Notes: generated by a model not told the origin, from the letters alone. A stretch of 52,873 nt of DNA from Micromonospora trifolii (GCF_022229005.1 NZ_JAKKFD010000012.1:1-52873), one strand, 5' to 3'. Counted from the stretch's first letter, positions 35,692 through 44,797 are shown. Program-made: numbers and translations.

Positions 35692-35755
35692 CGACCAACT
35701 CCTGGCAAATCACGAACGGTCTGCTTACCCGGACCATCGATGACAGGAGACGGCG

Positions 35756-36868
35756 TTGCGACGTACCCTCTCGACCCTCGGCGTGGCCAGCGCTCTGCTC
35801 GCCGCCGCCGTGGCCCTGCCGACCATGGCCGCTGCCGAACCAACGGCCAACGCGGACCGCTCCCGGGCCAACGACCGACCGATCGTGATCGGTCACCGTG
35901 GCGCCAGCGGTTACCGGCCGGAGCACACCCTCGAGGCGTACCGGTTGGCGATCCGGATGGGTGCCGACTACATCGAGCCGGACCTGGTCTCCACCTCCGA
36001 CGGCGTGCTGGTCGCCCGGCACGAGAACGAGATCTCCGGCACCACCGACGTGTCGACCCATCCGGAGTTCGCGGCCCGCAAGGCGACGAAGACCATCGAC
36101 GGTGTCGCGGTGACGGGGTGGTTCACCGAGGACTTCACCCTCGCCGAGCTGAAGACGCTGCGGGCCAAGGAGCGGCTGCCGCAGGTGCGCGTGGCGAACA
36201 CCGCGTTCGACGGCCGCTTCGAGGTGCCCACCCTCCAGGAGGTCATCGACCTGGCCCGGACCGAGGGGCGGACACGGGGCCGCACCATCGGCATCTACCC
36301 GGAGACCAAGCACCCGAGCTACTTCGCGTCGATCAAACTGCCGTTGGAGGAGCCGCTGCTGCGGGCGCTGCGGCAGAACAAGCTGGACCGGAAGAACTCA
36401 CCGGTCTTCATCCAGTCGTTCGAGACTGCCAACCTGCGCCGCCTGAGCCGGTTGACCGACGTGAAGCTGGTCCAACTGCTCGACGCGACCGGCCGCCCGT
36501 ACGACTTCACCGCCGCCGGTGACACCCGCACCTACCAGGATCTGGTCACGCCGGCCGGTCTGAAGTGGATCGCCGGGTACGCCGACGGCATCGGCGCGAA
36601 CAAGAACCTGATCGTCCCCCGGAACGCCGCCGGCGCCCTGCTCGCCCCGACCAACGTGGTACGCGACGCGCACCGGGAGCACCTGCTGGTGCACTCCTGG
36701 ACGTTCCGCGCCGAGAACCAGTTCCTTCCGGCGGACTTCCGGATCGGCGCCGACCCGAACGCGCGCGGCGACATCACCGCCGAGTACGAACTCTTCCTCG
36801 GCCTGGGCCTCGACGGTGTCTTCAGCGACCACCCGGACACTGCCGTCGCCGCCCTCGCCGGCCGCTGA
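35756..36868 (+). CDS. Secreted glycerophosphodiester phosphodiesterase (GlpQ-like)
   Basis: The product has 370 residues and a signal peptide ending near MAAAEP. The GDPD motifs are complete: IGHRGASGYRPEHTLEAY (catalytic His), DYIEPDLVSTSDGVLVARHE (metal Glu/Asp and second His) and the later FSDHPDTAV. It hydrolyses glycerophosphodiesters to glycerol-3-phosphate outside the cell, a phosphate or lipid scavenging role. The TTG start has AGGAGA 5 nt upstream. It diverges from the TrkH gene with about 64 bp between them, and a strong terminator follows. Confidence 0.94.
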   Translation: MRRTLSTLGVASALLAAAVALPTMAAAEPTANADRSRANDRPIVIGHRGASGYRPEHTLEAYRLAIRMGADYIEPDLVSTSDGVLVARHENEISGTTDVSTHPEFAARKATKTIDGVAVTGWFTEDFTLAELKTLRAKERLPQVRVANTAFDGRFEVPTLQEVIDLARTEGRTRGRTIGIYPETKHPSYFASIKLPLEEPLLRALRQNKLDRKNSPVFIQSFETANLRRLSRLTDVKLVQLLDATGRPYDFTAAGDTRTYQDLVTPAGLKWIAGYADGIGANKNLIVPRNAAGALLAPTNVVRDAHREHLLVHSWTFRAENQFLPADFRIGADPNARGDITAEYELFLGLGLDGVFSDHPDTAVAALAGR

Positions 36869-36935
36869 TCCCAACCTCGGCCCGGAGCTGATCCGCTCCG
36901 AGTCGACCACCGGGCCGACCACGCCCGGCCCACAC

Positions 36936-36972
36936 GCTGGCCCGTCGTCCGTCACCCGGACGGCGGGCCAGC
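36936..36972 (+). terminator. Terminator after the glycerophosphodiesterase gene
   Basis: A 16-bp stem with one wobble (36936-36951 with 36957-36972) and a 5-nt loop starts 67 nt past the stop codon. The stem is almost all G-C. Confidence 0.75.
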
Positions 36973-36994
36973 GGCACGCCGGGGCGGCTCGGTC

Positions 36995-37268
36995 GCAAGA
37001 TCGCCCGTCGAGCGGGGCCAGCACCGGGTGAACCCGCCCCTGAGCAGACAGAGCTGCGCAAGATCGCGCTCGATCAATGAAGTAGTGGCGTCCCGGAGCC
37101 AAGATCGTGCTAAATCCAGGATGTAGTGCTGTCGTGGCCGCCCGAGGCCACTACATACAGGATCGAGCATGATCTTCAGGGGTGAGTCGCTCGCCCGCGC
37201 CGCCGGGGATCTTGAGGCTGCAACTTCGCCGATGTTGCTGCCTCGACCCGACGCGAGGCAGCACTATC
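36995..37268. repeat. Cluster of GATC-containing intergenic palindromes
   Basis: The 741-nt gap between the phosphodiesterase and the ABC importer has no credible gene. It holds GCAAGATCG twice (36995-37003, 37058-37066). A 28-nt imperfect inverted repeat (37101-37128 with 37149-37176, 23 of 28 matching) has a 20-nt loop. A 15-nt inverted repeat follows (37231-37245 with 37254-37268, 13 of 15). CGATCAATGAAGTAGTGGCG (37070-37089) resembles the arms of the elements at 42275 and 45766. Confidence 0.6.
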
Positions 37269-37540
37269 AGGGATGTTTCGGTGATCTTCGCCCGGTGGGT
37301 GGCAGGTGCGGTCGGGCGGGCGGGTGCTCGATGGTCGTCGGCGCTGCCCGCGCGCGGCGACCCACGACGGACCCTGCGGGTGACCGAACCGGGCGAATGG
37401 CGCGGGGCGACACACCGTTCGGGTGGTCCGTGGGGGTTCGGGCCATCGAGGGCGTGGGCTTCCGGCTGGTAGTGCGGCCCGTTGTAACCTCCGGCCACCT
37501 CATTCCTGCTACTTGTGTGTTTCCGCCACATAGCTCGTGG

Positions 37541-37550
37541 GTGACGTCAC
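37541..37550. promoter_or_regulatory. GTGACGTCAC palindrome upstream of the ABC importer
   Basis: A perfect 10-bp palindrome lies 59 bp before the binding-protein start, where a regulator of this operon could act. Single short palindromes occur by chance in such DNA, and no regulator is identified. Confidence 0.3.
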
Positions 37551-37609
37551 TTCTAGCGTGAGCCGTCACGAAGAAGTTCTCTCCCTCTGAGTCCTCATGT
37601 GGAGTCGCA

Positions 37610-38809
37610 ATGACGGTCCGGACGACGCGGCGGGCGTTCCTCTCCGCCGCCACGATGATGGCCGCGGCGCTGGCCGCCACGGCCTGTGGCAGCCCGCAGG
37701 ACACCGCCACCGGCGGCGGCGACAGTGCCGCGCCGGTCAAGGTCGGCCTGGTGTACTCCCAGTCGGGAGCCCTGGCCAGCTACGGAAAGCAGTACATCGA
37801 GGGGTTCAAGGCGGGGCTGGACTTCGCCACCAACGGCACCGGCAAGGTCGGTGACCGGAAGATCGAGCTCACCGAGGTCGACGACGCGGGCGACCCGGCC
37901 AAGGCGGTCTCGGCTGCGAAGGACCTGATCGGTAAGGGTACGAAGATCATCGCCGGCTCCACCGCCTCCGGTGTGGCGCTCCAGGTGGCGCCGATCGCGG
38001 CGCAGAACAAGGTGCTGTTCATCTCCGGCCCGGCCGCCACGGACGCGGTGACCGGAGCGAACAAGTACACCTTCCGCTCCGGTCGGCAGTCCTACCAGGA
38101 TGTGGTGACCGCCAAGTCGTTCATCGGCGACCCGAGCGGCAAGAAGGTAGTGGTCTTCGCCCAGGACGGCGCGTTCGGCGACGCCAACGAGGCGGCCGTC
38201 AAGGCCGTCATCGGCACCGCGGGCGCGACGGTGAGCAGTGTCCGGGCTCCGGCCAGTGCCACCGAGTTCACCCCGTTCGCCAGCCAGATCAAGGCCGCCA
38301 AGCCGGACCTGCTCTTCGTGGCGTGGGCGGGCACGACCGCCCCGGCCATGTGGCAGACCCTCGACCAGCAGGGCGTCCTCTCGTCCACCACTGTCGTCAC
38401 CGGCCTGGACATCCGCGCCTCGTGGCCGACCTTCGGCGCTGCCGGGGCGAAGATCTCCTTCCTGTCGCACTACTTCGACGGTGCCAGCGACACCGAGGCC
38501 AGCAAGGCGCTGAAGGCCAAGGTCAACACCATCGACCTGTTCCACCCGGACGGCTTCGCCGCCGCGCAGATGGTGGTCCGTGCCGCGCAGGAGGGTGGGG
38601 ACGACGTCGACAAGATGGTCACCGCCCTGGAGGACTGGAGCTTCGACGGGGTCAAGGGCAAGATGACCATCCGGGCCGCCGACCACGCGCTGCTCCAGCC
38701 GATGTTCCAGGCCAAGCTGACCGGCAGCGGCACCACGTTCACCGCGACCGCGCAGAAGAGCCTCACCGGTGACGAGACCGCGCCACCGGCCGTGGCCATG
38801 AAGGGCTGA
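37610..38809 (+). CDS. livK: Branched-chain amino acid-type ABC substrate-binding lipoprotein
   Basis: The 399-residue product has TTRRAFLSAATMMAAALAAT and a lipobox-like ATAC, so it is a lipoprotein, perhaps Tat-exported. The mature part is a type I periplasmic-binding fold: VKVGLVYSQSGALASYGKQY, VDDAGDPAKAVSAAKDLIGK and IIAGSTASGVALQVAPIA are typical of LivJ/LivK/AmiC relatives. Ligands in this family include branched-chain amino acids, amides and urea, so the substrate is open. GGAG lies 5 nt before the ATG. It heads a five-gene operon. Confidence 0.9.
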   Translation: MTVRTTRRAFLSAATMMAAALAATACGSPQDTATGGGDSAAPVKVGLVYSQSGALASYGKQYIEGFKAGLDFATNGTGKVGDRKIELTEVDDAGDPAKAVSAAKDLIGKGTKIIAGSTASGVALQVAPIAAQNKVLFISGPAATDAVTGANKYTFRSGRQSYQDVVTAKSFIGDPSGKKVVVFAQDGAFGDANEAAVKAVIGTAGATVSSVRAPASATEFTPFASQIKAAKPDLLFVAWAGTTAPAMWQTLDQQGVLSSTTVVTGLDIRASWPTFGAAGAKISFLSHYFDGASDTEASKALKAKVNTIDLFHPDGFAAAQMVVRAAQEGGDDVDKMVTALEDWSFDGVKGKMTIRAADHALLQPMFQAKLTGSGTTFTATAQKSLTGDETAPPAVAMKG

Positions 38810-38811
38810 CC

Positions 38812-39555
38812 ATGCTCGCCACCCGCGGTCTGACCTGGCGGATCGGTGAGGTCGCCATCGTCGACAGCGTCTATCTCGACCTCGCGCCCGGGGAGTTCCT
38901 GGGCGTCATCGGGCCGAACGGCGCCGGTAAGACCTCACTGTTCAACCTGATCACCGGCCTGCGCCGGGCCACCGAGGGCCGGGTCGTCCTGGACGGACAG
39001 GACATCGGGGCGCTCCCGCCGCACCGGCGGGCCCGCCTCGGTCTGGGCCGTACCTTCCAGGCGTCCTCGGTCTTCGGCTCGCTGAGCGTGCGGGAGAACG
39101 TCCGGCTCGCCGTTCAGGCGCACCGCGGGGGCTCGATGGCACTGTGGCGGCGGGCGGCGGCCGACCGGGAGGTCGCCGCCGCCGCCGACGCGGCGCTCGA
39201 CCGGGTCGGCCTCGCCCACCGGGGTACGGCCCTCGCCGGCACCCTGGCCCACGGCGAGAAGCGCAAGCTGGAGATCGCCCTGCTGCTCGCCGGTGAACCG
39301 CGGGTGATGCTGCTGGACGAGCCGATGGCCGGGGTCAGCGCCGAGGACGTGCCGGAGCTGGTCGCCGTCATCAAGTCGTTGACCGGCGACAGCGGCCGGG
39401 CGGTCCTGATGGTCGAACACCACATGGACGTCATCCTGGAACTGGCCGACCGCATCGCCGTCATGCACCACGGCGCGCTGCTGGCCTGCGACACCCCGGA
39501 GACGGTGATGGCCAACCCCACTGTGCAAGAGGCCTACCTGGGGGAGTCGCTCTAA
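38812..39555 (+). CDS. livG: Branched-chain amino acid ABC transporter ATPase LivG
   Basis: The 247-residue ATPase has Walker A GPNGAGKTSLFNLITG and GLGRTFQASSVFGSLSVREN, the LivG-type Q-loop. A degenerate signature (LAHGEKRKLEIALLLAG) replaces LSGGQ, which is normal for LivG. The Walker B is VMLLDEPMAGVS. The H-loop is VEHHMDVILELADRIAVMH. It starts 2 nt after the binding-protein stop and ends in a one-base overlap with the next gene (TAATG). Confidence 0.95.
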   Translation: MLATRGLTWRIGEVAIVDSVYLDLAPGEFLGVIGPNGAGKTSLFNLITGLRRATEGRVVLDGQDIGALPPHRRARLGLGRTFQASSVFGSLSVRENVRLAVQAHRGGSMALWRRAAADREVAAAADAALDRVGLAHRGTALAGTLAHGEKRKLEIALLLAGEPRVMLLDEPMAGVSAEDVPELVAVIKSLTGDSGRAVLMVEHHMDVILELADRIAVMHHGALLACDTPETVMANPTVQEAYLGESL

Positions 39556-40280
39556 TGGAACCGATCCTCAGTGTGGAGGACCTGTCGGTCCGGATCTCCG
39601 GGCTGCACATCCTCCAGGGGGTGTCCTTCACTGTCGCCCCGACCGGCGTGACAGTCCTGCTCGGTCGCAACGGCGTTGGCAAGACCACCACGCTGCGCGC
39701 CATCGTCGGCCTCACCCCGCCCGCCGGGGAGGTCCGGGGCACCATCCGGATGGGCGCGCAGAGCCTGCTGGCCCGGCCGACGCACCGGCTGGTCCGCGGC
39801 GGGCTCGGCTACGTGCCCGAGGACCGTTGCGTGTTCGCCGGGCTCACCGTCGCGGAGAACCTGCGGCTCGCCGAGCGGCGCGGCGCCACCCCGGCGTACG
39901 ACAAGGTCTTCGCGCTCTTTCCGGAGCTGGACCGGCGCGGACGGCAACGGGCCGGGTCGCTCTCCGGCGGGCAGCAGCAGATGCTCGCCATCGGTCGGGT
40001 GCTGCTCAACGACAACCGGCTGCTGCTCGTCGACGAGCCGACCAAGGGGTTGGCGCCGAAGGTGGTGACCGAGGTGGCCGAGGTGTTGGAACGGGTCGCG
40101 GAGTCGGTGCCGGTGCTGCTGGTCGAGCAGAACCTCGCCGTCGTACGCCGACTGGCCCGCGACGCTGTCGTGTTGGCCGCCGGCAAGGTGGCCTGGACCG
40201 GCGACGCCCACGAGTTGCTGTTGGAGACCGCGTTGACGAAGTCGCTGCTTGGTGTCGGCTCCGCGGAGGTGAAGCACTGA
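39555..40280 (+). CDS. livF: Branched-chain amino acid ABC transporter ATPase LivF
   Basis: The 241-residue ATPase has Walker A GRNGVGKTTTLRAIVGL, the LivF-type Q-loop segment YVPEDRCVFAGLTV, signature LSGGQQQMLAIGRVLL and Walker B LLLVDEPTKGLAP. It pairs with LivG as the heterodimeric motor. Both ends overlap neighbouring genes by one base, showing tight translational coupling. Confidence 0.95.
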   Translation: MEPILSVEDLSVRISGLHILQGVSFTVAPTGVTVLLGRNGVGKTTTLRAIVGLTPPAGEVRGTIRMGAQSLLARPTHRLVRGGLGYVPEDRCVFAGLTVAENLRLAERRGATPAYDKVFALFPELDRRGRQRAGSLSGGQQQMLAIGRVLLNDNRLLLVDEPTKGLAPKVVTEVAEVLERVAESVPVLLVEQNLAVVRRLARDAVVLAAGKVAWTGDAHELLLETALTKSLLGVGSAEVKH

Positions 40281-41170
40281 TGGGCACCGTGATCCTGTTG
40301 GCGCTGACCGGGCTCGGTCTGGCGGCGCTGTACTTCCTGGTCGCCTCCGGTCTGTCCCTGGTCTTCGGTCTGGCCGACGTGCTCAACTTCGCGCACGGGC
40401 TGTTCCTCGGCGTCGGCGCGTACGGCACCTGGTGGGCGGCGGGCAACCTGCCGGGTGCCGGCCCGGACGGGTTCGGCTTCGTGTTCGCTGTCGCCTTCGG
40501 GGTGGCCGCCGGCACGCTGGTCGCGATCCTGGTCGAGCTGGTGCTGATCCGCCCGCTGTACTCCCGCACCATCGAGCAGGTGCTGGTCACCGTCGGCCTT
40601 TCCCTGGCCGGTGTGGCGTTGCTCCAGGCCACCTGGGGTGCGGACGCCCGGCCGTTCCCGCGTCCGGACTGGACCCGGCAGGTGACCGGGATCCTCGGCG
40701 CGCAGGTGCCCAACGGTGGCCTGCTGCTGATCATCGCGGCGGTGCTGGTGCTCGGCGCGATCCTGGCGTTCCTGCGCTGGACCCGGTACGGCCTGGTGAT
40801 CCGGGCCGGGGTGGAGAACCGGGAGATGGTGACCGCGCTGGGCATCGACGTCCGCAAGGCGTTCACGCTGGTCTTCGCGATCGGTGGGGCGGCCGCCGCG
40901 CTCGCCGGAGCGCTCGGCGGGGTCTACTTCGGCACCGTCTCGCCTGGGCAGGGCGGCTCGCTGCTGATCTTCGCGTTCATCGTGGTGGTGATCGGCGGGA
41001 TGGGCTCGGTGGTCGGCTCCGCGTACGCGGCGGTGGTGGTCGGCCTGGTGCAGCAGTTCGTCAACTACTACGGCACGTCCGGGCTGGGCGACATCTGCGT
41101 GGTCGGGCTGCTGGCAGTGGTGCTGCTGCTGCGCCCGCAGGGCATCGCCGGAAAGGTGGCAACGGCATGA
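40280..41170 (+). CDS. livH: Branched-chain amino acid ABC transporter permease LivH
   Basis: This 296-residue permease has about eight helices. It has the LivH signature LVASGLSLVFGLADVLNFAHG near the N-terminus and the coupling region RAGVENREMVTALGIDVRKA. GSLLIFAFIVVVIGGMGSVV is the conserved TM segment. It forms the channel with LivM. Its stop overlaps the LivM start by 4 nt (ATGA). Confidence 0.95.
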   Translation: MGTVILLALTGLGLAALYFLVASGLSLVFGLADVLNFAHGLFLGVGAYGTWWAAGNLPGAGPDGFGFVFAVAFGVAAGTLVAILVELVLIRPLYSRTIEQVLVTVGLSLAGVALLQATWGADARPFPRPDWTRQVTGILGAQVPNGGLLLIIAAVLVLGAILAFLRWTRYGLVIRAGVENREMVTALGIDVRKAFTLVFAIGGAAAALAGALGGVYFGTVSPGQGGSLLIFAFIVVVIGGMGSVVGSAYAAVVVGLVQQFVNYYGTSGLGDICVVGLLAVVLLLRPQGIAGKVATA

Positions 41171-42270
41171 CGGTGATCGACGCGCCTCGCGCGCAGGTGC
41201 CCGACGAACTGAGTCCGCAGCGGGGGCGGTGGCACCGGCTCCGCCCGTTCCTCCCGCTGGTCGCGTTGGTCGTGCTGGCGATCCTGCCGTACTCGACGAT
41301 CCCCCTGCCGGGGATCTTCGAGGGGCCGGTCAACTCACCCGGCACCCTGCAACTGCTCGCCATCTGCCTGATCTTCGGCGGGTTGGCGGCCGGGTACGAC
41401 CTGCTCTTCGGCCGGACCGGGATGCTCTCCTTCGGGCACGCGCTGTACTTCGCCGCCGGTGTCTACGGCACCGACATCCTGGTCACCCGTGCCGGTCTGC
41501 CGCTGTGGCAGGCGGCGCTGCTGACCATCACCGGCGGCACCATCCTCGCCGCGCTGCTCGGCGCGGTGGCGCTGCGGACGGTGGGCATCGCGTTCGCCAT
41601 GGTCACGTTGGCCTTCGCCCAGGTCGGGGCGATCCTGGTGGCCCGGGACTTCGGCGGGCTCACCGGCGGCGAGGAGGGTCTGCCGCTGGACGTGTCGGGG
41701 CTGCCCGCCGGGCTGGTGGGGGTCACCAACACTGTCAACCTGTACTGGTTGGCGCTGGCGTACCTGACGCTGGTGGTCTTCGTGGTGCACCGGGTCAGCG
41801 GGTCGCCGACCGGTCGGGTGCTCGCCGGGCTGCGCGACGACGAGCGGCGGATCGGTGTGCTCGGGTTGGACCCGTACCGCTACAAGCTGGTGGCGTTCAC
41901 CCTGGCCGGTGGCTTGGCGTCGGCGGGCGGGGTGGTCTACGTCCTGATCGTCGGCGGCGCGTCGCCGCACATCACGTCCTCCGAGCTGACCCTGTCGCTG
42001 CTGGTCATGGTGGTGCTCGGCGGGCCGGGCACCCGGTGGGGTCCGGTGCTCGGCGGTGTCCTCTACATGTACCTGGACCACCGGCTCACCGCCTTCGGCA
42101 CGAGCGACGCGGTGGACAACCTGCCGGCCGTCCTGAGCCGTCCGCTGAGCCAGCCGCTGTTCGTCCTGGGCACGGTCTTCATCCTGGCGGTCTACTTCTT
42201 CCCAGGAGGCCTGACCAGCCTGGCCCCCCGCCTGTCTCACCTGACCCGGTCCCTCCGCCCCCGCCGATAA
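41167..42270 (+). CDS. livM: Branched-chain amino acid ABC transporter permease LivM
   Basis: The product has 367 residues and about nine helices. AAGYDLLFGRTGMLSFGHAL is the LivM signature, and GLRDDERRIGVLGLDPYRYK is the loop that contacts the ATPases. SLLVMVVLGGPGTRWGPVLG matches the C-terminal permease region. The C-terminus is basic and Pro-rich. It is the last gene of the importer operon; a large palindrome 4 nt downstream probably ends the transcript. Confidence 0.95.
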   Translation: MTVIDAPRAQVPDELSPQRGRWHRLRPFLPLVALVVLAILPYSTIPLPGIFEGPVNSPGTLQLLAICLIFGGLAAGYDLLFGRTGMLSFGHALYFAAGVYGTDILVTRAGLPLWQAALLTITGGTILAALLGAVALRTVGIAFAMVTLAFAQVGAILVARDFGGLTGGEEGLPLDVSGLPAGLVGVTNTVNLYWLALAYLTLVVFVVHRVSGSPTGRVLAGLRDDERRIGVLGLDPYRYKLVAFTLAGGLASAGGVVYVLIVGGASPHITSSELTLSLLVMVVLGGPGTRWGPVLGGVLYMYLDHRLTAFGTSDAVDNLPAVLSRPLSQPLFVLGTVFILAVYFFPGGLTSLAPRLSHLTRSLRPRR

Positions 42271-42274
42271 CCCC

Positions 42275-42334
42275 GTTGATCAAGAGGTTTGCGTCAGAAT
42301 CCGTACGAATGGTGACGCAAACCTCTTGATCAAC
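42275..42334. repeat. Perfect 22-bp inverted repeat, GTTGATCAAGAGG-type element
   Basis: GTTGATCAAGAGGTTTGCGT plus CA (42275-42296) pairs perfectly with 42313-42334 around a 16-nt loop, and flanking C and G runs extend the stem. It begins 4 nt after the livM stop, so it may serve as a terminator. The right arm is 18/22 identical to that of the element at 45766-45824, which points to a dispersed family rather than a simple terminator. Confidence 0.8.
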
Positions 42335-42369
42335 AGGGGGATGACGGACGGCGCTGGTAGAAATGCCGG

Positions 42370-44502
42370 GTGGAGACAGCAGAGCGGGCAGCGGTACGGG
42401 AGCGGGCCGAGGCGGTGCTGCGCCGGCTGGCCGGTGACCATGCCCGGCTGCGCGAGGATCAGTGGCGCGCCATCGAGGCGCTGGTCGTCGACCGGCGGCG
42501 GGTGCTGTGCGTCCAGCGCACCGGTTGGGGCAAGTCGGCTGTCTACTTCGTGGCCACCGCCCTGCTCCGGGACCGCGAGCAGGGCCACCAGGCCGGGCCG
42601 ACAGTCATCGTCTCGCCGCTGCTGGCGTTGATGCGCAACCAGGTCGAGGCGGCCGCTCGGGCCGGCATCCGGGCCCGCACGATCAACTCGGCGAACCTCG
42701 ACGAGTGGGACGAGATCACCGCCGAGATCCAGACCGGCGCGGTGGATGTGCTGCTGATCAGCCCGGAACGGCTCAACAACCCGGACTTCCGCGACGGCGT
42801 CCTGCCGAAGTTGGCCGCGACGACCGGCCTGCTGGTGGTCGACGAGGCGCACTGCGTCTCCGACTGGGGGCACGACTTCCGGCCGGACTACCGGCGGCTG
42901 CGGACGTTCCTCGCCGAGCTGCCCGAGCGCACCCCGGTGCTGGCGACCACCGCCACCGCCAACGCCCGGGTCACCCAGGACGTCGCCGAGCAACTGGGTG
43001 ACGCCCTCATCCTGCGCGGGACCCTGGACCGCGAGTCGCTGCGCCTCGGGGTGCTCGACCTGCCCAGCCCGGCGCACCGGCTGGCCTGGCTCGCCGACCA
43101 CCTCGACCAGCTGCCCGGCTCGGGCATCGTCTACACGCTGACAGTGGCGGCAGCGGGGGAGACTGCCGAGTTCCTGCGCTCCCGGGGCTACCCGGTCGCC
43201 TCGTACAGCGGGCAGTCCGACGACGCCGACCGGCGGGCCGCCGAACAGGACCTGCTCGACAACAAGATCAAGGCGTTGGTCGCCACCAGCGCCCTCGGCA
43301 TGGGCTTCGACAAACCCGACCTGGGCTTCGTCGTCCACCTCGGCGCGCCACCCTCACCGATCGCGTACTACCAGCAGGTCGGCCGCGCCGGCCGCGCCGT
43401 CGAGCACGCCGAGGTGCTGCTGCTGCCCGGCGTCGAGGACGCCGCGATCTGGCGTTACTTCGCCTCGCTGGCGTTCCCACCGGAGCAGCAGGTCCGCGCC
43501 GTGCTGGCCGCCCTGCACACCGACCGCCCGCTCTCCACCCAGGCGCTCGAACCCCTCGTCGACCTGCGCCGGGCCCGGTTGGAGCTGATGCTCAAGGTGC
43601 TCGACGTGGACGGCGCGGTCCGCCGGGTGCGCGGTGGGTGGCTCGCCACCGGCGAGCCGTGGGTCTACGACGAGGCCCGGTTGCGCCGCGTCGCCGAGGC
43701 GCGCACCGTCGAGCAACAGGCCATGCGGGAGTACGCGACCACGTCCGACTGCCGGATGCGGTATCTACGGGAACGCCTGGACGACACCGAGGCGGCTGAC
43801 TGCGGCCGATGTGACAGGTGCGCCGACCCACTCTTCGCCGCGGACGTGTCGACGGCCGCGCTCGCCGCCGCGCAGACCTTCCTGGGTCGCCCCGGCGTGG
43901 AGATCGCGCCCAAGAAGCTCTGGCCGACCGGGCTCGACGCGGTGGGCGTACCCCTCAAGGGCCGGATCGCCCCCGCGGAGCAGGCGCTGCCAGGCCGGGC
44001 CGTCGGGCGCCTCTCCGACCTTGGTTGGGGTGGGCGGCTGCGTGCTCTCGTCGGCCCGGAAGCGCCGGACGCGCCGGTGCCCGACGACGTCGCCGGCGCG
44101 GTCGTGGAGGTGCTGAAGGCGTGGGCGCACGGCGACAACCCGTGGCCCCGCCGACCGGTGGCGGTGGTGGCTGTCGGTTCCCGGCGGCGGCCCCGGCTGC
44201 TGGGCTCGCTCGCCGAGCGGATCGCCACAGTGGGCCGGCTGCCGCTGCTCGGCGAGGTCACCGCGGCCGGCCCCGACGGCCCGGCCGGGCCGCGCGGCAA
44301 CAGCGCCCAACGGGTACGCGCGCTGCACGACGCCTTCACAGTGCCGACCGATCTGGCCGACGCCCTGGCCGGGCTGGACGGCCCGGTGCTGCTCGTCGAC
44401 GACCTGATCGACTCGGGCTGGACGATGACGCTGGTGACCCGGGCCCTGCGCCGGGCCGGCGCGACCGACGTGCTCCCGCTCGCCCTCGCCGTGGCCGGTT
44501 GA
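42370..44502 (+). CDS. RecQ-type DNA helicase fused to a phosphoribosyltransferase-like domain
   Basis: The 710-residue protein has helicase motifs RTGWGKS (Walker A, residues 50-56), VVDEAHCVSDWGHDFRPDY (DEAH and RecQ-specific motif), TTATAN and QQVGRAGRAVE (motif VI). A zinc-binding region follows with cysteines in SDCRMRY and ADCGRCDRC. The HRDC domain of classical RecQ is missing. Instead the last 200 residues end in VLLVDDLIDSGWTMTLVTRA, a PRPP-binding loop of type I phosphoribosyltransferases. TAGAAA six bases before the GTG suggests leaderless translation. The role of the fused domain is unknown. Confidence 0.9.
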   Translation: METAERAAVRERAEAVLRRLAGDHARLREDQWRAIEALVVDRRRVLCVQRTGWGKSAVYFVATALLRDREQGHQAGPTVIVSPLLALMRNQVEAAARAGIRARTINSANLDEWDEITAEIQTGAVDVLLISPERLNNPDFRDGVLPKLAATTGLLVVDEAHCVSDWGHDFRPDYRRLRTFLAELPERTPVLATTATANARVTQDVAEQLGDALILRGTLDRESLRLGVLDLPSPAHRLAWLADHLDQLPGSGIVYTLTVAAAGETAEFLRSRGYPVASYSGQSDDADRRAAEQDLLDNKIKALVATSALGMGFDKPDLGFVVHLGAPPSPIAYYQQVGRAGRAVEHAEVLLLPGVEDAAIWRYFASLAFPPEQQVRAVLAALHTDRPLSTQALEPLVDLRRARLELMLKVLDVDGAVRRVRGGWLATGEPWVYDEARLRRVAEARTVEQQAMREYATTSDCRMRYLRERLDDTEAADCGRCDRCADPLFAADVSTAALAAAQTFLGRPGVEIAPKKLWPTGLDAVGVPLKGRIAPAEQALPGRAVGRLSDLGWGGRLRALVGPEAPDAPVPDDVAGAVVEVLKAWAHGDNPWPRRPVAVVAVGSRRRPRLLGSLAERIATVGRLPLLGEVTAAGPDGPAGPRGNSAQRVRALHDAFTVPTDLADALAGLDGPVLLVDDLIDSGWTMTLVTRALRRAGATDVLPLALAVAG

Positions 44503-44556
44503 CCCGCTGCCGTCACGCCGATCCTCGGCGCTGCTCGGGTCTGCGGCGCCGGCCGT

Positions 44557-44604
44557 GCCCCTGTCGGGGCGTTGCCCGGCGCTGTGGCGTGGTCTGCGCC
44601 GGGC
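44557..44604. terminator. Two hairpins downstream of the recQ-like gene
   Basis: GCCCC-TGTC-GGGGC (44557-44570) is followed by a 9-bp perfect stem GCCCGGCGC (44574-44582 with 44596-44604). They lie 55-100 nt past the stop codon in the 287-nt gap, which otherwise holds only the short upstream reading frame at 44702. Confidence 0.45.
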
Positions 44605-44701
44605 CTGTGGAAAAGGTTCCCGGCCGGCGTCGAGTGCGACGGTCGCCACGCTGTGCGGGCGTCGGCCTGGCGCGGCCGGACGCGGCGGTACCGTGGGCGG
44701 C

Positions 44702-44797
44702 ATGACCGACCAGCAGCCCGTCACCCGTGCGCGCACCGTTGCGGGCGGGACCGCTGGCGGCGAGGCCGGCCGGGCGCGGGGCGTCGGCCGTGGCTGA
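44702..44797 (+). CDS. Short 31-residue reading frame overlapping the next gene
   Basis: TACCGT (44689-44694) stands seven bases before this ATG, the layout of a leaderless start. The frame codes a polar, Gly/Arg-rich peptide (MTDQQPVTRARTVAGG...) and ends 8 nt inside the downstream gene. It could be a leader peptide that couples translation. Alternatively it could be the displaced N-terminal tail of the downstream protein after a frameshift. Confidence 0.35.
   Translation: MTDQQPVTRARTVAGGTAGGEAGRARGVGRG

Noticed and set aside
34297..36522. Open frame of 741 codons opposite TrkH and into the phosphodiesterase gene
   Set aside because: Both overlapped genes are clearly real. The antisense product is low-complexity.
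37169..37561. Open frame of 130 codons in the 741-nt gap
   Set aside because: No ribosome site, no recognisable domain, and it runs through two hairpin elements; chance opening is likely.
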